Below, piece by piece: positions 1-10,229 of a stretch of DNA of 64,000 nt (position 1 is its first letter; each line of letters starts with the position of its first letter). The stretch is from an uncultured Pelagibacteraceae bacterium (GTDB lineage Bacteria; Pseudomonadota; Alphaproteobacteria; Pelagibacterales; Pelagibacteraceae): NCBI GenBank assembly GCA_902583075.1, contig CACHUN010000001.1, positions 248,001-312,000 of the forward strand, read 5' to 3'. A program made the translations under genes and the position numbers. Under the pieces are notes generated by a model. It saw only the letters and a program-made list of their open reading frames with translations, was not told the origin of the DNA and ran no database searches.

Positions 1-1919
1 CATCTTCTCTATATTATGCACAAACTTTAGCTTCTATTGCAAAACATTACAGTTTTTCATTAAATGATAGATGGTCAAGACTTTCAAAAAAAATTAAAGA
101 TGTAATATTATTCGGATCTGATGAGGAAGAAATCAAATTTTCATATGATGATGGATATGAAAAATATTCTCATAAAAAAACATTCGAAGGTGTGGTAAAT
201 AATTTAGAAAGAAGATTTTTAGAAACAGATAGTGATTGGAAAAGAGAAGAAATATCTCAATATCAATCAGATACAAAGTGCGAAAGGTGCAATGGGCACA
301 GACTAAAAGATGAAGCTCTATGTGTTAAAATTAATGACCTTAATATAAGTGAAGTAACTGAAAAATCTATATTTGATGCAAAAGAATGGTTTAAATCACT
401 CGAGACAAAATTAGATAAGCGTCAACTTAAAATTGCTCAGCACATTTTAAAAGAAATTAATGAAAGATTAAATTTTCTACTTAATGTCGGTCTTGACTAT
501 TTAACTTTATCGAGAGAATCTGGAACTTTATCAGGTGGTGAAGCACAAAGAATAAGACTTGCTTCGCAAATAGGTTCTGGATTGACAGGAGTATTATATG
601 TGCTTGATGAACCATCTATTGGTCTACACCAAAAAGATAACGTCAAATTAATAAACGCATTAAAAAGACTTAGGGACTTAGGAAATACAGTCATAGTTGT
701 AGAACATGATACTGAAACCATGGAAAATGCAGATCATATAATCGATCTTGGTCCAGAAGCTGGAAACAAAGGTGGCGAAGTAATCGCTCAAGGATCTTAT
801 AATGATATATTAAATAATAACGATAGTATTACAGGAAGATACTTATCAAACAAAAGCTTCATACCAATACCAAGGACTAGAAGATTAGCCAAAAATGGAA
901 GATTTTTGGAAATTAATGGGGCAAGTGGAAATAACTTAAACAACGTAAATCTTAAAATTCCACTTGGAAGTTTTACCTGTGTAACGGGTGTTTCAGGAAG
1001 TGGTAAATCAACATTAATACTTCAAACTCTTTATAACGCTTTAAACCTTACACTTAATAATAATAAATCGAGAAAAATTCCAAAACCATTTAGAGGATTT
1101 AAAGGTATTGAGTTAGTTGATAAAATTATTGATATAGATCAATCCCCTATTGGTAGAACTCCTAGATCTAATCCAGCCACTTACACGGGTGCATTTGGTC
1201 CAATAAGAGACTGGTTTACTAATTTACCGGAGTCAAAAAGCAGAGGTTATAAACCTGGAAGATTTTCATTTAACGTCAAAGGAGGCAGATGTGAAGCTTG
1301 TGAAGGTGATGGAGTAATTACATATGAAATGCATTTTTTGCCTGATGTTTATATAACTTGCGATGAATGCAAAGGAACTAGATATAATAGAGAAACACTA
1401 GAAATTAAATTTAAAGACAAAAGTATTGCAGATGTTTTGAATATGACAGTTGATGAAGGTTGTGAGTATTTTGAAAATATTTCTAATATAAAAACTAAAT
1501 TGCTTACACTTAAGAAAGTGGGATTAGGATACATAAAAATTGGTCAACAAGCTACTACTCTATCAGGTGGTGAAGCTCAAAGAATTAAACTAGCAAAAGA
1601 ATTATCTAAAAGGTCAACTGGAAGAACAATATATATATTAGATGAACCAACAACAGGACTGCATCAACATGATATTAAAAAATTATTGGAAATTTTACAC
1701 ACATTTGTTGCAACTGGAAATACTGTCGTTGTTATTGAGCATAATTTAGATGTTATAAAAACTGCTGATTATATAGTTGATATGGGTCCAGATGGTGGTG
1801 TAAAGGGAGGAAATATCATAGCTGAAGGTAAACCTGAGGAAATTATTAATGTGAAAGATAGTTATACAGGAAAATTTTTGAAACCAATGTTGGACAATAA
1901 GTTTAAAAAAACTGCTTAA
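1..1919 (+). CDS. uvrA: Excinuclease ABC subunit A (UvrA), 3' part; start lies before the window
   Basis: DNA damage recognition ATPase of nucleotide excision repair, which scans DNA and loads UvrB. The open frame runs from base 3, so about 638 C-terminal residues are seen and the first third (including the first Walker A) is missing. Visible parts: end of the first ATPase with signature [14 protein letters not shown] and [13 protein letters not shown], the second ATPase with Walker [11 protein letters not shown] near 985-1015, a C4 zinc finger (CEAC...CDEC, about 1290-1385), and a second [11 protein letters not shown] with [12 protein letters not shown]. The GTG at 192 is internal to the gene and is not a real start, because the UvrA-like sequence is unbroken upstream of it. 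Identity is certain; only the 5' end is outside the window. Confidence 0.97.
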   Translation, partial: SSLYYAQTLASIAKHYSFSLNDRWSRLSKKIKDVILFGSDEEEIKFSYDDGYEKYSHKKTFEGVVNNLERRFLETDSDWKREEISQYQSDTKCERCNGHRLKDEALCVKINDLNISEVTEKSIFDAKEWFKSLETKLDKRQLKIAQHILKEINERLNFLLNVGLDYLTLSRESGTLSGGEAQRIRLASQIGSGLTGVLYVLDEPSIGLHQKDNVKLINALKRLRDLGNTVIVVEHDTETMENADHIIDLGPEAGNKGGEVIAQGSYNDILNNNDSITGRYLSNKSFIPIPRTRRLAKNGRFLEINGASGNNLNNVNLKIPLGSFTCVTGVSGSGKSTLILQTLYNALNLTLNNNKSRKIPKPFRGFKGIELVDKIIDIDQSPIGRTPRSNPATYTGAFGPIRDWFTNLPESKSRGYKPGRFSFNVKGGRCEACEGDGVITYEMHFLPDVYITCDECKGTRYNRETLEIKFKDKSIADVLNMTVDEGCEYFENISNIKTKLLTLKKVGLGYIKIGQQATTLSGGEAQRIKLAKELSKRSTGRTIYILDEPTTGLHQHDIKKLLEILHTFVATGNTVVVIEHNLDVIKTADYIVDMGPDGGVKGGNIIAEGKPEEIINVKDSYTGKFLKPMLDNKFKKTA

Positions 1920-1953
1920 ATTTTTATTAAAAATGTTATAAATTAAAATTATT

Positions 1954-2556
1954 ATGACTTCGATTCTTCAATCATTATCTAAAACAGTTCATATTTCTTT
2001 AGCATTATCCATTTTGTTATTTTTAGGTTTATACTTTGGAAATGGTGGTTTTGATATCGACGTAGTATTTTGGAGTTGGTTATTTAGATATATACATGTC
2101 ATAGTTGCAATTATGTGGATCGGTTTACTCTGGTATTTTAATTTCGTTCAGATACCAAACATGGCTAAAATACCTGACGAACAAAAACCAGCAATTGGAA
2201 AAGTTATAGCTCCAGCTGCTCTTTTTTGGTTTAGATGGGCAGCTTTAGTAACAGTCATATCAGGACTAATCTTAGCTTATTTTAACGGTTATGTTCATCA
2301 AGCTATGACATTAGGAATTGGATCAGGTGGTGGTAAAGCAACTGCCATAGGAATTGGTATGTGGTTAGGAATTATAATGGCATTTAATGTTTGGTTTGTA
2401 ATATGGCCAAATCAGAAAAAAGCATTAGGTATTATTGAGGTTGAAGCTGATGTTAAGGCTAAATCTGCAAAAACAGCGATGCTATTTTCTAGAACAAATA
2501 CACTTCTATCGTTGCCAATGCTTCTGACGATGGTAATTGCACAAAACCTTTATTAG
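1954..2556 (+). CDS. PuuD-like urate oxidase membrane domain protein
   Basis: A 200-residue integral membrane protein with about five hydrophobic segments (roughly residues 13-28, 42-62, 91-111, 127-150 and 176-198). The segment around YIHVIVAIMWIGLLWYFNF followed by a short loop and a FWFRWAALVT stretch resembles the N-terminal membrane domain of urate hydroxylase PuuD, a family that in other bacteria also carries a C-terminal cytochrome c domain. Here the cytochrome c part (CxxCH) is absent, so the activity could differ. His residues in the second segment could bind haem, by analogy. It starts 34 bases after uvrA and its last 4 bases overlap the end of secF on the other strand. The family assignment is from memory of the pattern; the function as a urate oxidase is uncertain. 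Confidence 0.65.
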   Translation: MTSILQSLSKTVHISLALSILLFLGLYFGNGGFDIDVVFWSWLFRYIHVIVAIMWIGLLWYFNFVQIPNMAKIPDEQKPAIGKVIAPAALFWFRWAALVTVISGLILAYFNGYVHQAMTLGIGSGGGKATAIGIGMWLGIIMAFNVWFVIWPNQKKALGIIEVEADVKAKSAKTAMLFSRTNTLLSLPMLLTMVIAQNLY

Positions 2557-3446
2557 TCTTTTTCTTCTTTAACTATTGTTCTTTGGCTAACGTTTAATGC
2601 TACTAAAATTGGATTTGCGATATATATTGATGAGTAAGTTCCGAAAATAACTCCTAATATCATTGCTAAAGAAAAGCCTTTTAATATTTCACCACCAAAT
2701 AAGTATATTGAAAAAAGAGCTAACAATGTAGTTACAGATGTAATTATTGTTCTAGATAAAGTTTCATTAATAGAAATATTAGTTAAATCAAAAATTTTAA
2801 TATCAGAATACTTTTTTAAATTTTCTCTAACTCTATCGAATATAACAACTGTATCGTTCATAGAGTAACCAACAATAGTTAAAACAGCAGCAACGATAGA
2901 AAGGTTAATCTCAAGTGAAAAAATAGAAAATATACCTAATGTAATTATAACATCGTGAAATATAGCTAAAATAGCACCTAAGCTAAATTGCCATTCAAAT
3001 CTTATCCAAATATATAATAACATCGCCGCAAGCGATAAACTTATAGCAATAATTCCTGATTTTAAGAGTTCTAAGCTTACTTTAGGACCAACATTTTCTA
3101 CTCTTCTAAAGTCGACATCGCCAATAGAACTAGATAACTTGTTCTGAATATTTTTAATAAATTCAGGATCATTTGAATTTTGCTTTTCAAACTTAACAAT
3201 AAAGTCTGTTTCATTACCAAATTTTTTAACAGATACATCCCCTAAATTCATTTGATTAAAGCTATCTCTGATAAGACTAATATTGTTCGTTTTATCTGTA
3301 GTTCTTAATTCAATTAAAGTACCACCTTTGAAATCAACACCATAATTTAAACCTTTAAAAATTAAAAATACTAACGAAATCACTATTAGAAGAAGTGATA
3401 ATATATTAAATTTTCTATAAAACTTATTAAAAGAAATATCTCTCAT
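2553..3446 (-). CDS. secF: Protein translocase subunit SecF
   Basis: Membrane partner of SecD that uses the proton gradient to drive late steps of Sec-dependent export. At 297 residues it is the normal length. The N-terminal membrane segment is followed by the SecD/SecF signature GVDFKGGTLIELRT (about residues 32-45), a periplasmic domain to about residue 125, and then five membrane segments containing the conserved GYSMNDTVVIFDRVREN stretch. It starts 1 base after the secD stop and is the last gene of the leftward yajC-secD-secF group. No unusual feature. Confidence 0.96.
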   Translation of the reverse strand: MRDISFNKFYRKFNILSLLLIVISLVFLIFKGLNYGVDFKGGTLIELRTTDKTNNISLIRDSFNQMNLGDVSVKKFGNETDFIVKFEKQNSNDPEFIKNIQNKLSSSIGDVDFRRVENVGPKVSLELLKSGIIAISLSLAAMLLYIWIRFEWQFSLGAILAIFHDVIITLGIFSIFSLEINLSIVAAVLTIVGYSMNDTVVIFDRVRENLKKYSDIKIFDLTNISINETLSRTIITSVTTLLALFSIYLFGGEILKGFSLAMILGVIFGTYSSIYIANPILVALNVSQRTIVKEEKD

Positions 3447-3447
3447 T

Positions 3448-5001
3448 TTAAATTAACTGCTCCTTATCTTTATTTTTAACTACATACAAAGAAGTTAACA
3501 ATCTTGCTATAAAATATACTGAAAACAAAGTAGTTAAAATTCCAACACCTAAAGTTACAGAAAAACCTTTTACAGGTCCTGATCCCATAAAAAACAAAAT
3601 GAACGCTGCAATTAGTGTTGTAATATTTGCATCTAAAATTGTTGTTCTTGATTTTGTATAACCAGCATCAAAAGCAATTATTGGGTTTTTTTCATTTTTA
3701 GTCTCTTCTTTGATACGTTCAAAAATCAGTACATTTGCATCAACAGCCATACCAACTGTTAAAATGATACCTGCAATTCCAGGCAAGGTTAATGTTGCCT
3801 CAAATAAAGTTAGAATACCAATTAGCAAAAAGAGATTTGAAACAAGAGCTAAATTAGCAATTAATCCAAATGCTCTGTACTTGTAAATCATAAATAAAAT
3901 AACTAGCAAGAAACCAATAAATAAAGATAAAATACCAGCGTCTATTGAGTCTTGACCTAAGTCTGGTCCAACTGTTCGTTCTTCAATTATATTTAAAGGT
4001 GCAGGCAAAGCTCCAGATCTAAGTAGTAATGCAAGATCTGTTGCAGATTGAAAAGTAAAGTCACCGGAGATTTGCCCTGAACCACCAATTATGGGCTCTC
4101 TTACTGAAGGAGCACTAATTATTTTACCATCTAATACTATTGCTAATTGTTTACCAACCCCCGTACTAGTTGCTTTACCAAATTTTTTGGCACCCACTCT
4201 ATCTAAACTAAATGAAACGACTGTTTCATTTGTTTGTGAATTCATTGTTGGTTTTGCGTCAACTAGGTTATCACCACTTAAAATTATTCTTTTGCTAACA
4301 ACTGCATCTCTAGAGCCATCTTCAAAAGATAATTTTTCAGTTCCAAAAGACTCTTCATTATTTTGTGAAATAAATTGGAATGTAAGATTTGCTGTTTTTC
4401 CAAGTAAAGATTTAATTCTATTTGGGTCATCTAAGCCAGGTAATTCAACTAATATTCTATCATTTCCTCTTTTTAAAATATTAGGCTCATTTGTTCCAAC
4501 CTCATCAACTCTTCTTCTTACAATTTCAATTGCCTGATCTAGTGAAGAATTTTTTAATAAGACTAAACCATATCTAGAGTAATTTAATGAAAAAAGATTT
4601 CCATCTTCTATAACATCGAATTCATGTGATTTGTAAGTTGGATAATAAGTATTAACATCACTTTCTTTGTCATTTAAAATGTTTTTAACATTTTCAAATT
4701 CTTTATCTATTGTCTCAAATAAAATTGTGTCACCTTTAAGTGAAAAATTTTTAAGAGTTATTTCTTTTTCTTTAAAATATCTTTTTAATTCAATTATTTT
4801 TGCCTGTAGTTTTTGAGTAATTACTGGTCGATTATCTATTTCTAGAAGTAAATAAGATCCACCTTGTAAATCTAAACCTAAATTTATATTTTTTGAAAAA
4901 AATCTATCATCAAATTTAACAAAATTTGAAAAAGCGAAATAGGAAAAGATAACTGTAAAAACAATTACTGAAATTATTCGTAATTTTGAAAAGTATAACA
5001 C
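3448..5001 (-). CDS. secD: Protein translocase subunit SecD
   Basis: Large partner of SecF in the Sec translocon accessory complex. 517 residues with an N-terminal membrane segment (about 7-25), the signature NLGLDLQGGSYLLLEID near residue 40, a large periplasmic P1 domain, and five C-terminal membrane segments including the GMAVDANVLIFERIKEE motif. The start is a GTG at 5001, placed 12 bases after the yajC stop; it is the only start that keeps the first membrane segment intact. secD and secF are separate genes, as in most proteobacteria. Confidence 0.96.
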   Translation of the reverse strand: MLYFSKLRIISVIVFTVIFSYFAFSNFVKFDDRFFSKNINLGLDLQGGSYLLLEIDNRPVITQKLQAKIIELKRYFKEKEITLKNFSLKGDTILFETIDKEFENVKNILNDKESDVNTYYPTYKSHEFDVIEDGNLFSLNYSRYGLVLLKNSSLDQAIEIVRRRVDEVGTNEPNILKRGNDRILVELPGLDDPNRIKSLLGKTANLTFQFISQNNEESFGTEKLSFEDGSRDAVVSKRIILSGDNLVDAKPTMNSQTNETVVSFSLDRVGAKKFGKATSTGVGKQLAIVLDGKIISAPSVREPIIGGSGQISGDFTFQSATDLALLLRSGALPAPLNIIEERTVGPDLGQDSIDAGILSLFIGFLLVILFMIYKYRAFGLIANLALVSNLFLLIGILTLFEATLTLPGIAGIILTVGMAVDANVLIFERIKEETKNEKNPIIAFDAGYTKSRTTILDANITTLIAAFILFFMGSGPVKGFSVTLGVGILTTLFSVYFIARLLTSLYVVKNKDKEQLI

Positions 5002-5013
5002 TTTTTTATAATG

Positions 5014-5298
5014 TTATTTTTTTGGTTCTGTAGAGCTTACTAAACCTTGAATTCCAGTTGCTCTGACAACTTCGACATTCACATTATCAGAAATTTTAAC
5101 CTCAACTTTTTCGTTATCAATTATTCTTTCAACAGTGCCGACTATTCCTCCAGAGGTAATGACTTTATCTCCTCTTTTAAGGGCTTCAACCATAGCTTTG
5201 TGATCTTTTACTTTTTTCTGTTGAGGTCTAATAAGAAAAAAATAGAAAATAACAAAAATTAAAACTAAAGGTATAAATTGTCCAATTCCAGCATCCAT
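5014..5298 (-). CDS. yajC: Preprotein translocase subunit YajC
   Basis: Small single-pass membrane protein associated with SecDF. 94 residues: a hydrophobic segment at about 8-24, then the family motif FLIRPQQKKVKDH, the KRGDKVITSGGIVGTVERI stretch and a short C-terminal tail. First gene of the leftward yajC-secD-secF set; 55 bases separate it from the end of serS upstream. Length and motifs are typical. Confidence 0.95.
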   Translation of the reverse strand: MDAGIGQFIPLVLIFVIFYFFLIRPQQKKVKDHKAMVEALKRGDKVITSGGIVGTVERIIDNEKVEVKISDNVNVEVVRATGIQGLVSSTEPKK

Positions 5299-5353
5299 AA
5301 CGTATCCTATTAAGTTAAGGCTATTTATCCTATCTATTATTCAAACTCAACTC

Positions 5354-6613
5354 TTAATTGATAGAAATTTTATCTATATTTGGCATATATGGCTTAAGAA
5401 CATCAGGTATCAAAATAGATCCATCTTCCGTTTGATAATTTTCCATAATAGCAATCATAGTTCTGCCAACTGCTAATCCACTGCCATTAAGTGTGCCAAC
5501 AAATTCTTTTGAATTGTTTTGTCCTTTATATCTAGCTTTCATTCTCCTTGCTTGGAAAGAACCACAAGATGAACAACTTGAAATCTCTCTATACTTATTT
5601 TCAGATGGAAGCCAAACTTCAATGTCATACGTTTTTTCTGCACTAAAACCCATATCACCAGTACATAAAATAATTTTTCTGTAAGGTAGTTTTAACTCAT
5701 CCAATATCATTGTAGCAGAGTTTGACATCCTTTCTAATTCTTCTGAACATTTATCATTTTCAACAATACTTACTAATTCCACCTTATAAAATTGATGTTG
5801 TCTAATCATACCTTTAGTATCTTTACCATAACTACCCGCTTCTTTTCTAAAACATGGTGTTGATGCGACTACTCTAATTGGTAATTTATTCTTTTCTAAA
5901 ATTTGATTTTTTACAATATTTGTCAAAATTACTTCAGCAGTTGGTATTAAAAACTTTCTTCCATCACCTTCGTCTAATTTAATTTCAAATTGATCATTTT
6001 CAAATTTTGGTAATTGTCCGGTACCAAACATTGTTTCAGCAGTTGCAATTAATGGTGGTGATATTTCTGTATAGCCATTTTTTTGAGTATGTGTATCAAT
6101 CATAAAATTCGATAAGGCTCTTTCTAATTGAGCTAATTCTTTTTTAACAAATACAAATCTAGAACCAGTTGTTTTTGTAGCTAAGTCAAAATCAAGCATA
6201 TTTAATTTATCTCCTAGTTCATAATGAGATTTAGGCTTAAAATTAAATTCTTTTATTTCACCCTTTTTTTCAATTTCTTTATTAGATTTTTCATCTTGTC
6301 CAACTGGGACATCACTCAATGGTATATTTGGAATAGAAGATAAAATATCAGTAATCTGGCTCTGTAATTTTATCTGATTTTTATTAATTTCCTCAATTTT
6401 TATAGAAAGCTCTTTTGATTTTTCGAATAAACTTTGGTCTTTCGATTTTGAAATAGTCTTTTTTTCCATTTCAAATTTTTCTTTTTCTTGAATAAGCTTT
6501 CTGTTTTCCTCATCTAAACTTATTATGTTATCAAGGTTTATATCAACGTTTCGATTTTTAAGTTTTTCCTTAAAATTTTCGAAGTCATTTCTGATATCTT
6601 TAATATTGTGCAT
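5354..6613 (-). CDS. serS: Seryl-tRNA synthetase
   Basis: Charges tRNA-Ser with serine (class II synthetase). About 419 residues from the ATG at 6613. The N-terminal 110 residues are charged and helical, the long coiled-coil arm that grips the tRNA-Ser variable arm. Class II motif 2 is seen as FRKEAGSYGKDTKGMIRQHQ and motif 3 as LNGSGLAVGRTMIAIMENYQ near the C terminus. The frame is open 24 bases further upstream to 6637, but that would add a poly-Lys/Gln stretch unlike SerS and deepen the overlap with tatC; the start at MHNIKDIRNDF matches the family. The overlap with the tatC end is 14 bases, suggesting coupled translation. Confidence 0.95.
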   Translation of the reverse strand: MHNIKDIRNDFENFKEKLKNRNVDINLDNIISLDEENRKLIQEKEKFEMEKKTISKSKDQSLFEKSKELSIKIEEINKNQIKLQSQITDILSSIPNIPLSDVPVGQDEKSNKEIEKKGEIKEFNFKPKSHYELGDKLNMLDFDLATKTTGSRFVFVKKELAQLERALSNFMIDTHTQKNGYTEISPPLIATAETMFGTGQLPKFENDQFEIKLDEGDGRKFLIPTAEVILTNIVKNQILEKNKLPIRVVASTPCFRKEAGSYGKDTKGMIRQHQFYKVELVSIVENDKCSEELERMSNSATMILDELKLPYRKIILCTGDMGFSAEKTYDIEVWLPSENKYREISSCSSCGSFQARRMKARYKGQNNSKEFVGTLNGSGLAVGRTMIAIMENYQTEDGSILIPDVLKPYMPNIDKISIN

Positions 6614-7370
6614 TTTTTTCTGTTGCTTTCTTTTCAATTATTCCTACTGATATTATTGATAATTCATATAAAATTAATAAAGGTATACCTAAACCAATTT
6701 GTGTGATTGGATCTGGTGGCGTTAAAATAGCTGCTGCTGCGAATATAATTACAACAACATATTTTCTTCTCTCTTTAAGAAATGTAGAATTCACAACTCC
6801 AATTCTAGCTAATAAACTTAATACTACTGGTAATTGAAAACTTAATCCAAATGCAAAAATAAGCTTCATTACTAATGACAAATACTCGTTTACTTTAGCT
6901 TCTAGTTGAATTGGTAAATTTGTGGCTGCCCCTAAACTCTCAAAGGATAAAAAGAACTTTATAGCTAAAGGCATTATTAGATAATAAACCAACATTCCTC
7001 CAAGCAAGAATAGAATTGGAGTTACCACTAAGTAAGGCATTATAGCTTTCTTTTCATGATTATAAAGTCCAGGTGCAATAAATTTCCAAATTTGGATTAG
7101 TATAAATGGGCTTGTGATAAAAAAAGCAGCAAAAAAAGAAACCTTTAAGTATGTTAGAAATGTTTCTTGAAGAGCAGTAAAAATTAATCTTCTATTTGTA
7201 TCGTCATCCTTTACTGCATTCGCATATGGTTCAACTAAAAATCCATAAATGTACTCAGAAAAATAATAACAAATTACAAATAAAATAGCTAAAAATATAA
7301 ATGAGTTTATTAATCTTTTTCTTAATTCAGTTAAATGACTTATGAAACTACCCTCTTTGTTTTTACTCAT
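6600..7370 (-). CDS. tatC: Twin-arginine translocase subunit TatC
   Basis: Core receptor of the Tat pathway that exports folded proteins with RR signal peptides. About 256 residues with six membrane segments; the family start EGSFISHLTELRKRLINS is seen at the N terminus and a conserved proline/glutamate-rich loop (ITSPFILIQIWKFIAPGL) after the second segment. The frame extends upstream to 7409, but the ATG at 7370 gives the standard TatC N terminus and overlaps the tatB end by only 8 bases. Lies in the order tatA-tatB-tatC-serS, a common alphaproteobacterial arrangement. Confidence 0.95.
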   Translation of the reverse strand: MSKNKEGSFISHLTELRKRLINSFIFLAILFVICYYFSEYIYGFLVEPYANAVKDDDTNRRLIFTALQETFLTYLKVSFFAAFFITSPFILIQIWKFIAPGLYNHEKKAIMPYLVVTPILFLLGGMLVYYLIMPLAIKFFLSFESLGAATNLPIQLEAKVNEYLSLVMKLIFAFGLSFQLPVVLSLLARIGVVNSTFLKERRKYVVVIIFAAAAILTPPDPITQIGLGIPLLILYELSIISVGIIEKKATEKNAQY

Positions 7371-7596
7371 CTTTTTTTTTCTCTTGATTTTCTGATTTGG
7401 GTTTTTCATCTAAATCAGTATTTAAAGTTTCATTTGTTAAATCACTAACTTGTCCTTGCACATCACGAACATATCTCTTTGCTGTACCTATCCATGAACC
7501 AATTTTTTTTAACATGTAAGGAAAATCTTTAGGACCTACTACAATAATTGCTATTGAGACTATGATTAGTATTTCTAGCCAGCCAATTGACGGCAT
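7363..7596 (-). CDS. tatB: Twin-arginine translocase subunit TatB
   Basis: Single-pass membrane protein that pairs with TatC in substrate recognition. 77 residues: hydrophobic helix at about 6-21 (IGWLEILIIVSIAIIVVGP), the VGPKDFPYMLKKIGSWIG hinge and amphipathic helix typical of TatB (glutamate or similar before the hinge distinguishes it from TatA), and a charged tail. It is shorter than E. coli TatB (171 residues), in line with the compact genome. Two bases separate the tatA stop codon from the tatB ATG. Confidence 0.92.
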   Translation of the reverse strand: MPSIGWLEILIIVSIAIIVVGPKDFPYMLKKIGSWIGTAKRYVRDVQGQVSDLTNETLNTDLDEKPKSENQEKKKDE

Positions 7597-7599
7597 TTG

Positions 7600-7797
7600 T
7601 TATTCTTTTTTATTAGAGTCTTGATTTTCTGAAATATTTTTAGTTTGGTCTTCTTCATTAACATCTGTAGCCATTCCTTTTTTGAAACTTTTGATCCCTT
7701 TAGCTACATCACCCATTAGGCTAGAGATTTTTCCTCTACCAAAAAGTAATACTACTAAAATTACTACAATTGCTATTTGCCAAAATCCTATACTCAT
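7600..7797 (-). CDS. tatA: Twin-arginine translocase subunit TatA
   Basis: Pore-forming or membrane-weakening subunit of the Tat exporter. 65 residues with an N-terminal membrane helix ([20 protein letters not shown]), the [19 protein letters not shown] hinge and amphipathic helix, and a charged tail. First gene of tatABC; 43 bases separate it from scpB. Family features and length are standard. Confidence 0.94.
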   Translation of the reverse strand: MSIGFWQIAIVVILVVLLFGRGKISSLMGDVAKGIKSFKKGMATDVNEEDQTKNISENQDSNKKE

Positions 7798-7840
7798 AAA
7801 TTATTTATAACCTTATTATTGATTTATTAAAAGTGATTTT

Positions 7841-8530
7841 TTAAGTTTCGTCAGATTTAAGGGTACTACTTAACATTTCATCAATATCAGAATAAATATT
7901 TTCCTTTTTATCAACTTGTTTTTCTTTAAAAAATTTGCCTGTTCCAAATATTGAAGAGTCTACACTTGATGTATCAATTAGGCCTGCCGAACCTAATTCA
8001 TTAACAGTTGGCAAATCAGATAATTTTTGTAGATTAAAATGACTTAAAAATTCATCTGTAGTTCCATATTGTATTGGTTTTCCTGGAACATTTTTTCTAC
8101 CTTCATGTTTAACCCAATTTAATTCCATTAGAATTTCCAAGGTATTAGTTCCAAAAGCTACACCTCTTATTTCCTCAATTTCAGACCTTGTAACAGGTTG
8201 ATGATAGACAATAATAGCAAGAGTTTCGATTGCAGCTCTAGATAATTTTTTTTCAACAGTTTTTTGTTCTGACATTAAAGAAGATAAATTAACTGCAGTT
8301 CTAAATGACCATTTATTAGATATGCAAATCAAATTAATACCTCTATTTGAGTAGAAATCTCTTAGTTTTTCCAGTGATTGTTGAATATCAGTTTGTTTTG
8401 ATAATTTAGACTCTATTGTTTCAACTGAGAGAGGTTCAGCTGCAGCGAATACAATAGCCTCAATCTCTCTTTCTACATCGGTGAGTTTATTTGGAAAACT
8501 TACAATATTATTTTTTTTAATTTTGTTCAT
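7841..8530 (-). CDS. scpB: Segregation and condensation protein B
   Basis: Winged-helix partner of ScpA in the SMC condensin complex that compacts and segregates the chromosome. 229 residues; the two winged-helix domains lie at about residues 20-95 and 95-170, with the typical RAAIETLAIIVYHQPVTRSEI and RGVAFGTNTLEILMELNWV stretches, then a low-complexity tail. The ATG overlaps the scpA stop by one base (TAATG), consistent with equimolar coupled translation. Confidence 0.93.
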   Translation of the reverse strand: MNKIKKNNIVSFPNKLTDVEREIEAIVFAAAEPLSVETIESKLSKQTDIQQSLEKLRDFYSNRGINLICISNKWSFRTAVNLSSLMSEQKTVEKKLSRAAIETLAIIVYHQPVTRSEIEEIRGVAFGTNTLEILMELNWVKHEGRKNVPGKPIQYGTTDEFLSHFNLQKLSDLPTVNELGSAGLIDTSSVDSSIFGTGKFFKEKQVDKKENIYSDIDEMLSSTLKSDET

Positions 8531-9264
8531 TAATTTTCCTTAACATAGATATCATCGAATAATTCTTTTTGCTTTAAAGATATATTTCCTTCCTTTACCA
8601 ATTCTAAAGAGCCAGCAAAAATTCCTGCTTTACCTGTTCTTTTTAAATTAGGAGACTTGTTAAATCCAGAAGGAACCAACTCAGACAAATTTTTCCAATC
8701 ATTGAGCGTACCAAAGAACTCTTTTATTCTTTTAATAGCATCTTCAGTAGTAAAAACAGGAAGTTTAGGTATGTTCATAGTATGAAAATCTTTAGTCATG
8801 ACTATCCCTGAATATGCTTTTAATAATTCAAATAATGTTAAAGAAACTTTTTTGTCGTATATCGACTTTACACCACTTTTAGAGCCACGCATAAAAACAT
8901 CTCTACCTAATCTTTTTCTATCTAACATTTGAGAAGATAATAATCTAATTAATTCTAATTTTTTTAATTGTAATTTAAGTTTTTCAGCAACTTCAAAAGC
9001 TTTAAACTCCTCCTCATCAGTTTCAGGAAGTAATAATTTTGATTTCAAATAAGTAAGCCAAGTTGCCATTAACAAATATTCAGAGGCTATTTCTAAATTT
9101 ATATTTTCTTTTTCTGTTAGATATTGATGGAATTGATCAGCAAGTTTTGTAATAGAAATTTCTTCTAAATCAACTTTTTGCGATTTAGCAAGATCAAGTA
9201 ATATTTCAAGGGAACCACTGAAATTATTTAAATTTACATTGAAATCTAAAGAATCATTGGACAT
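8530..9264 (-). CDS. scpA: Segregation and condensation protein A
   Basis: Kleisin subunit that bridges the SMC heads. 244 residues; the N-terminal kleisin part contains the family pattern FSGSLEILLDLAKSQKVDLEEISI and EYLLMATWLTYLKSKLLLP (about residues 14-90), and the C-terminal part is a winged-helix region around residue 165-240. Lies between nagZ and scpB, the same order as in many alphaproteobacteria. No odd feature. Confidence 0.93.
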   Translation of the reverse strand: MSNDSLDFNVNLNNFSGSLEILLDLAKSQKVDLEEISITKLADQFHQYLTEKENINLEIASEYLLMATWLTYLKSKLLLPETDEEEFKAFEVAEKLKLQLKKLELIRLLSSQMLDRKRLGRDVFMRGSKSGVKSIYDKKVSLTLFELLKAYSGIVMTKDFHTMNIPKLPVFTTEDAIKRIKEFFGTLNDWKNLSELVPSGFNKSPNLKRTGKAGIFAGSLELVKEGNISLKQKELFDDIYVKEN

Positions 9265-9275
9265 AGTAAATTACT

Positions 9276-10229
9276 CTAACCTATAATTTTTATTAATTGT
9301 GATGTTTTTTTCGTTACAAATTTGTCTAATTTTGGTGAATTTTGTGCAACTGTAACCATTTCACTTAAATTTCCATTGCAATGTAAGGCTAAATTGCATC
9401 CGGCTAAAAAAGATTTTTTTACTCTAACATCAAGTTTATCTTTTAAAGCTTTCATTGAAAGATCGTCTGTTAAAATTAGATTTTTAAATTTTATTTTATT
9501 TCTTATTAAACTAATAATTTTTTTTGAATGAGTAACATTATTTTGTGGATCAATTTTTTGAAAAAGTAAATGGCCTGTCATTGCGATTAATGCTTTTTTG
9601 TTTTTAAAAGTATAAAAGTCATTTTTAACTAAATAATCCTCATTTTTGTTTATTTTAGGTAGATTTTTATGACTGTCGACTTTAGCTAAACCATGACCTG
9701 GTATGTGCTTGATTACTGTTGCAACACCATTTTTATGAAAATGATTGATACAAATATCTCCCATTGTTGAAACTATTTTTTTGTTACTTGAAAATGATCT
9801 ATCATCAACAATCTTATGAAAATTTTTTCTTTTAAGGTCTAGAACTGGAACTGTGTTGATATTTATACCTAATAATTTTAATAGATATGTAATTTGTTTA
9901 ACATAAACGTTATAGTAAATAAAAAATTTTTTTTTATCTTTATTAAAAAGATTTCCAAAATATTCAGCTGAAAAAATAGAATTATCAATAAATTTTCTTA
10001 ATCTACTAACTCTACCACCTTCCTCATCTATCATAATAGGATAATTTTTATTTTTAAAAATTTTTTTAATGGAATTTGTTAATTCTTGAGTTTGATTTAT
10101 AGAATTTATATTTCTAGAAAATAAAATAATTCCCCATGGTTTATATTTTTTTAAAAAACTTATTTCCTTTTGGGTAAGATATTTACCTTTTATTCCACAT
10201 ATAAATGATCTATGAAATTTATTTGTCAT
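9276..10229 (-). CDS. nagZ: Beta-N-acetylhexosaminidase (GH3, NagZ)
   Basis: Cytoplasmic glycoside hydrolase family 3 enzyme that removes GlcNAc from anhydromuropeptides during peptidoglycan recycling. 317 residues, single TIM-barrel domain. Visible motifs: DEEGGRVSRLR (about residue 68), VIKHIPGHGLAKVDSHKNLP (about 160-180, the catalytic His loop), and the nucleophile region ILTDDLSMKAL near residue 250. Slightly shorter than E. coli NagZ (341). It is followed at 12 bases by scpA. Its start overlaps the upstream small membrane gene by 11 bases. Confidence 0.92.
   Translation of the reverse strand: MTNKFHRSFICGIKGKYLTQKEISFLKKYKPWGIILFSRNINSINQTQELTNSIKKIFKNKNYPIMIDEEGGRVSRLRKFIDNSIFSAEYFGNLFNKDKKKFFIYYNVYVKQITYLLKLLGININTVPVLDLKRKNFHKIVDDRSFSSNKKIVSTMGDICINHFHKNGVATVIKHIPGHGLAKVDSHKNLPKINKNEDYLVKNDFYTFKNKKALIAMTGHLLFQKIDPQNNVTHSKKIISLIRNKIKFKNLILTDDLSMKALKDKLDVRVKKSFLAGCNLALHCNGNLSEMVTVAQNSPKLDKFVTKKTSQLIKIIG

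Noticed and set aside
1349..1534. Antisense open frames inside uvrA and many other genes
   Set aside because: They are shadows of well-supported genes and show no family features or start signals.
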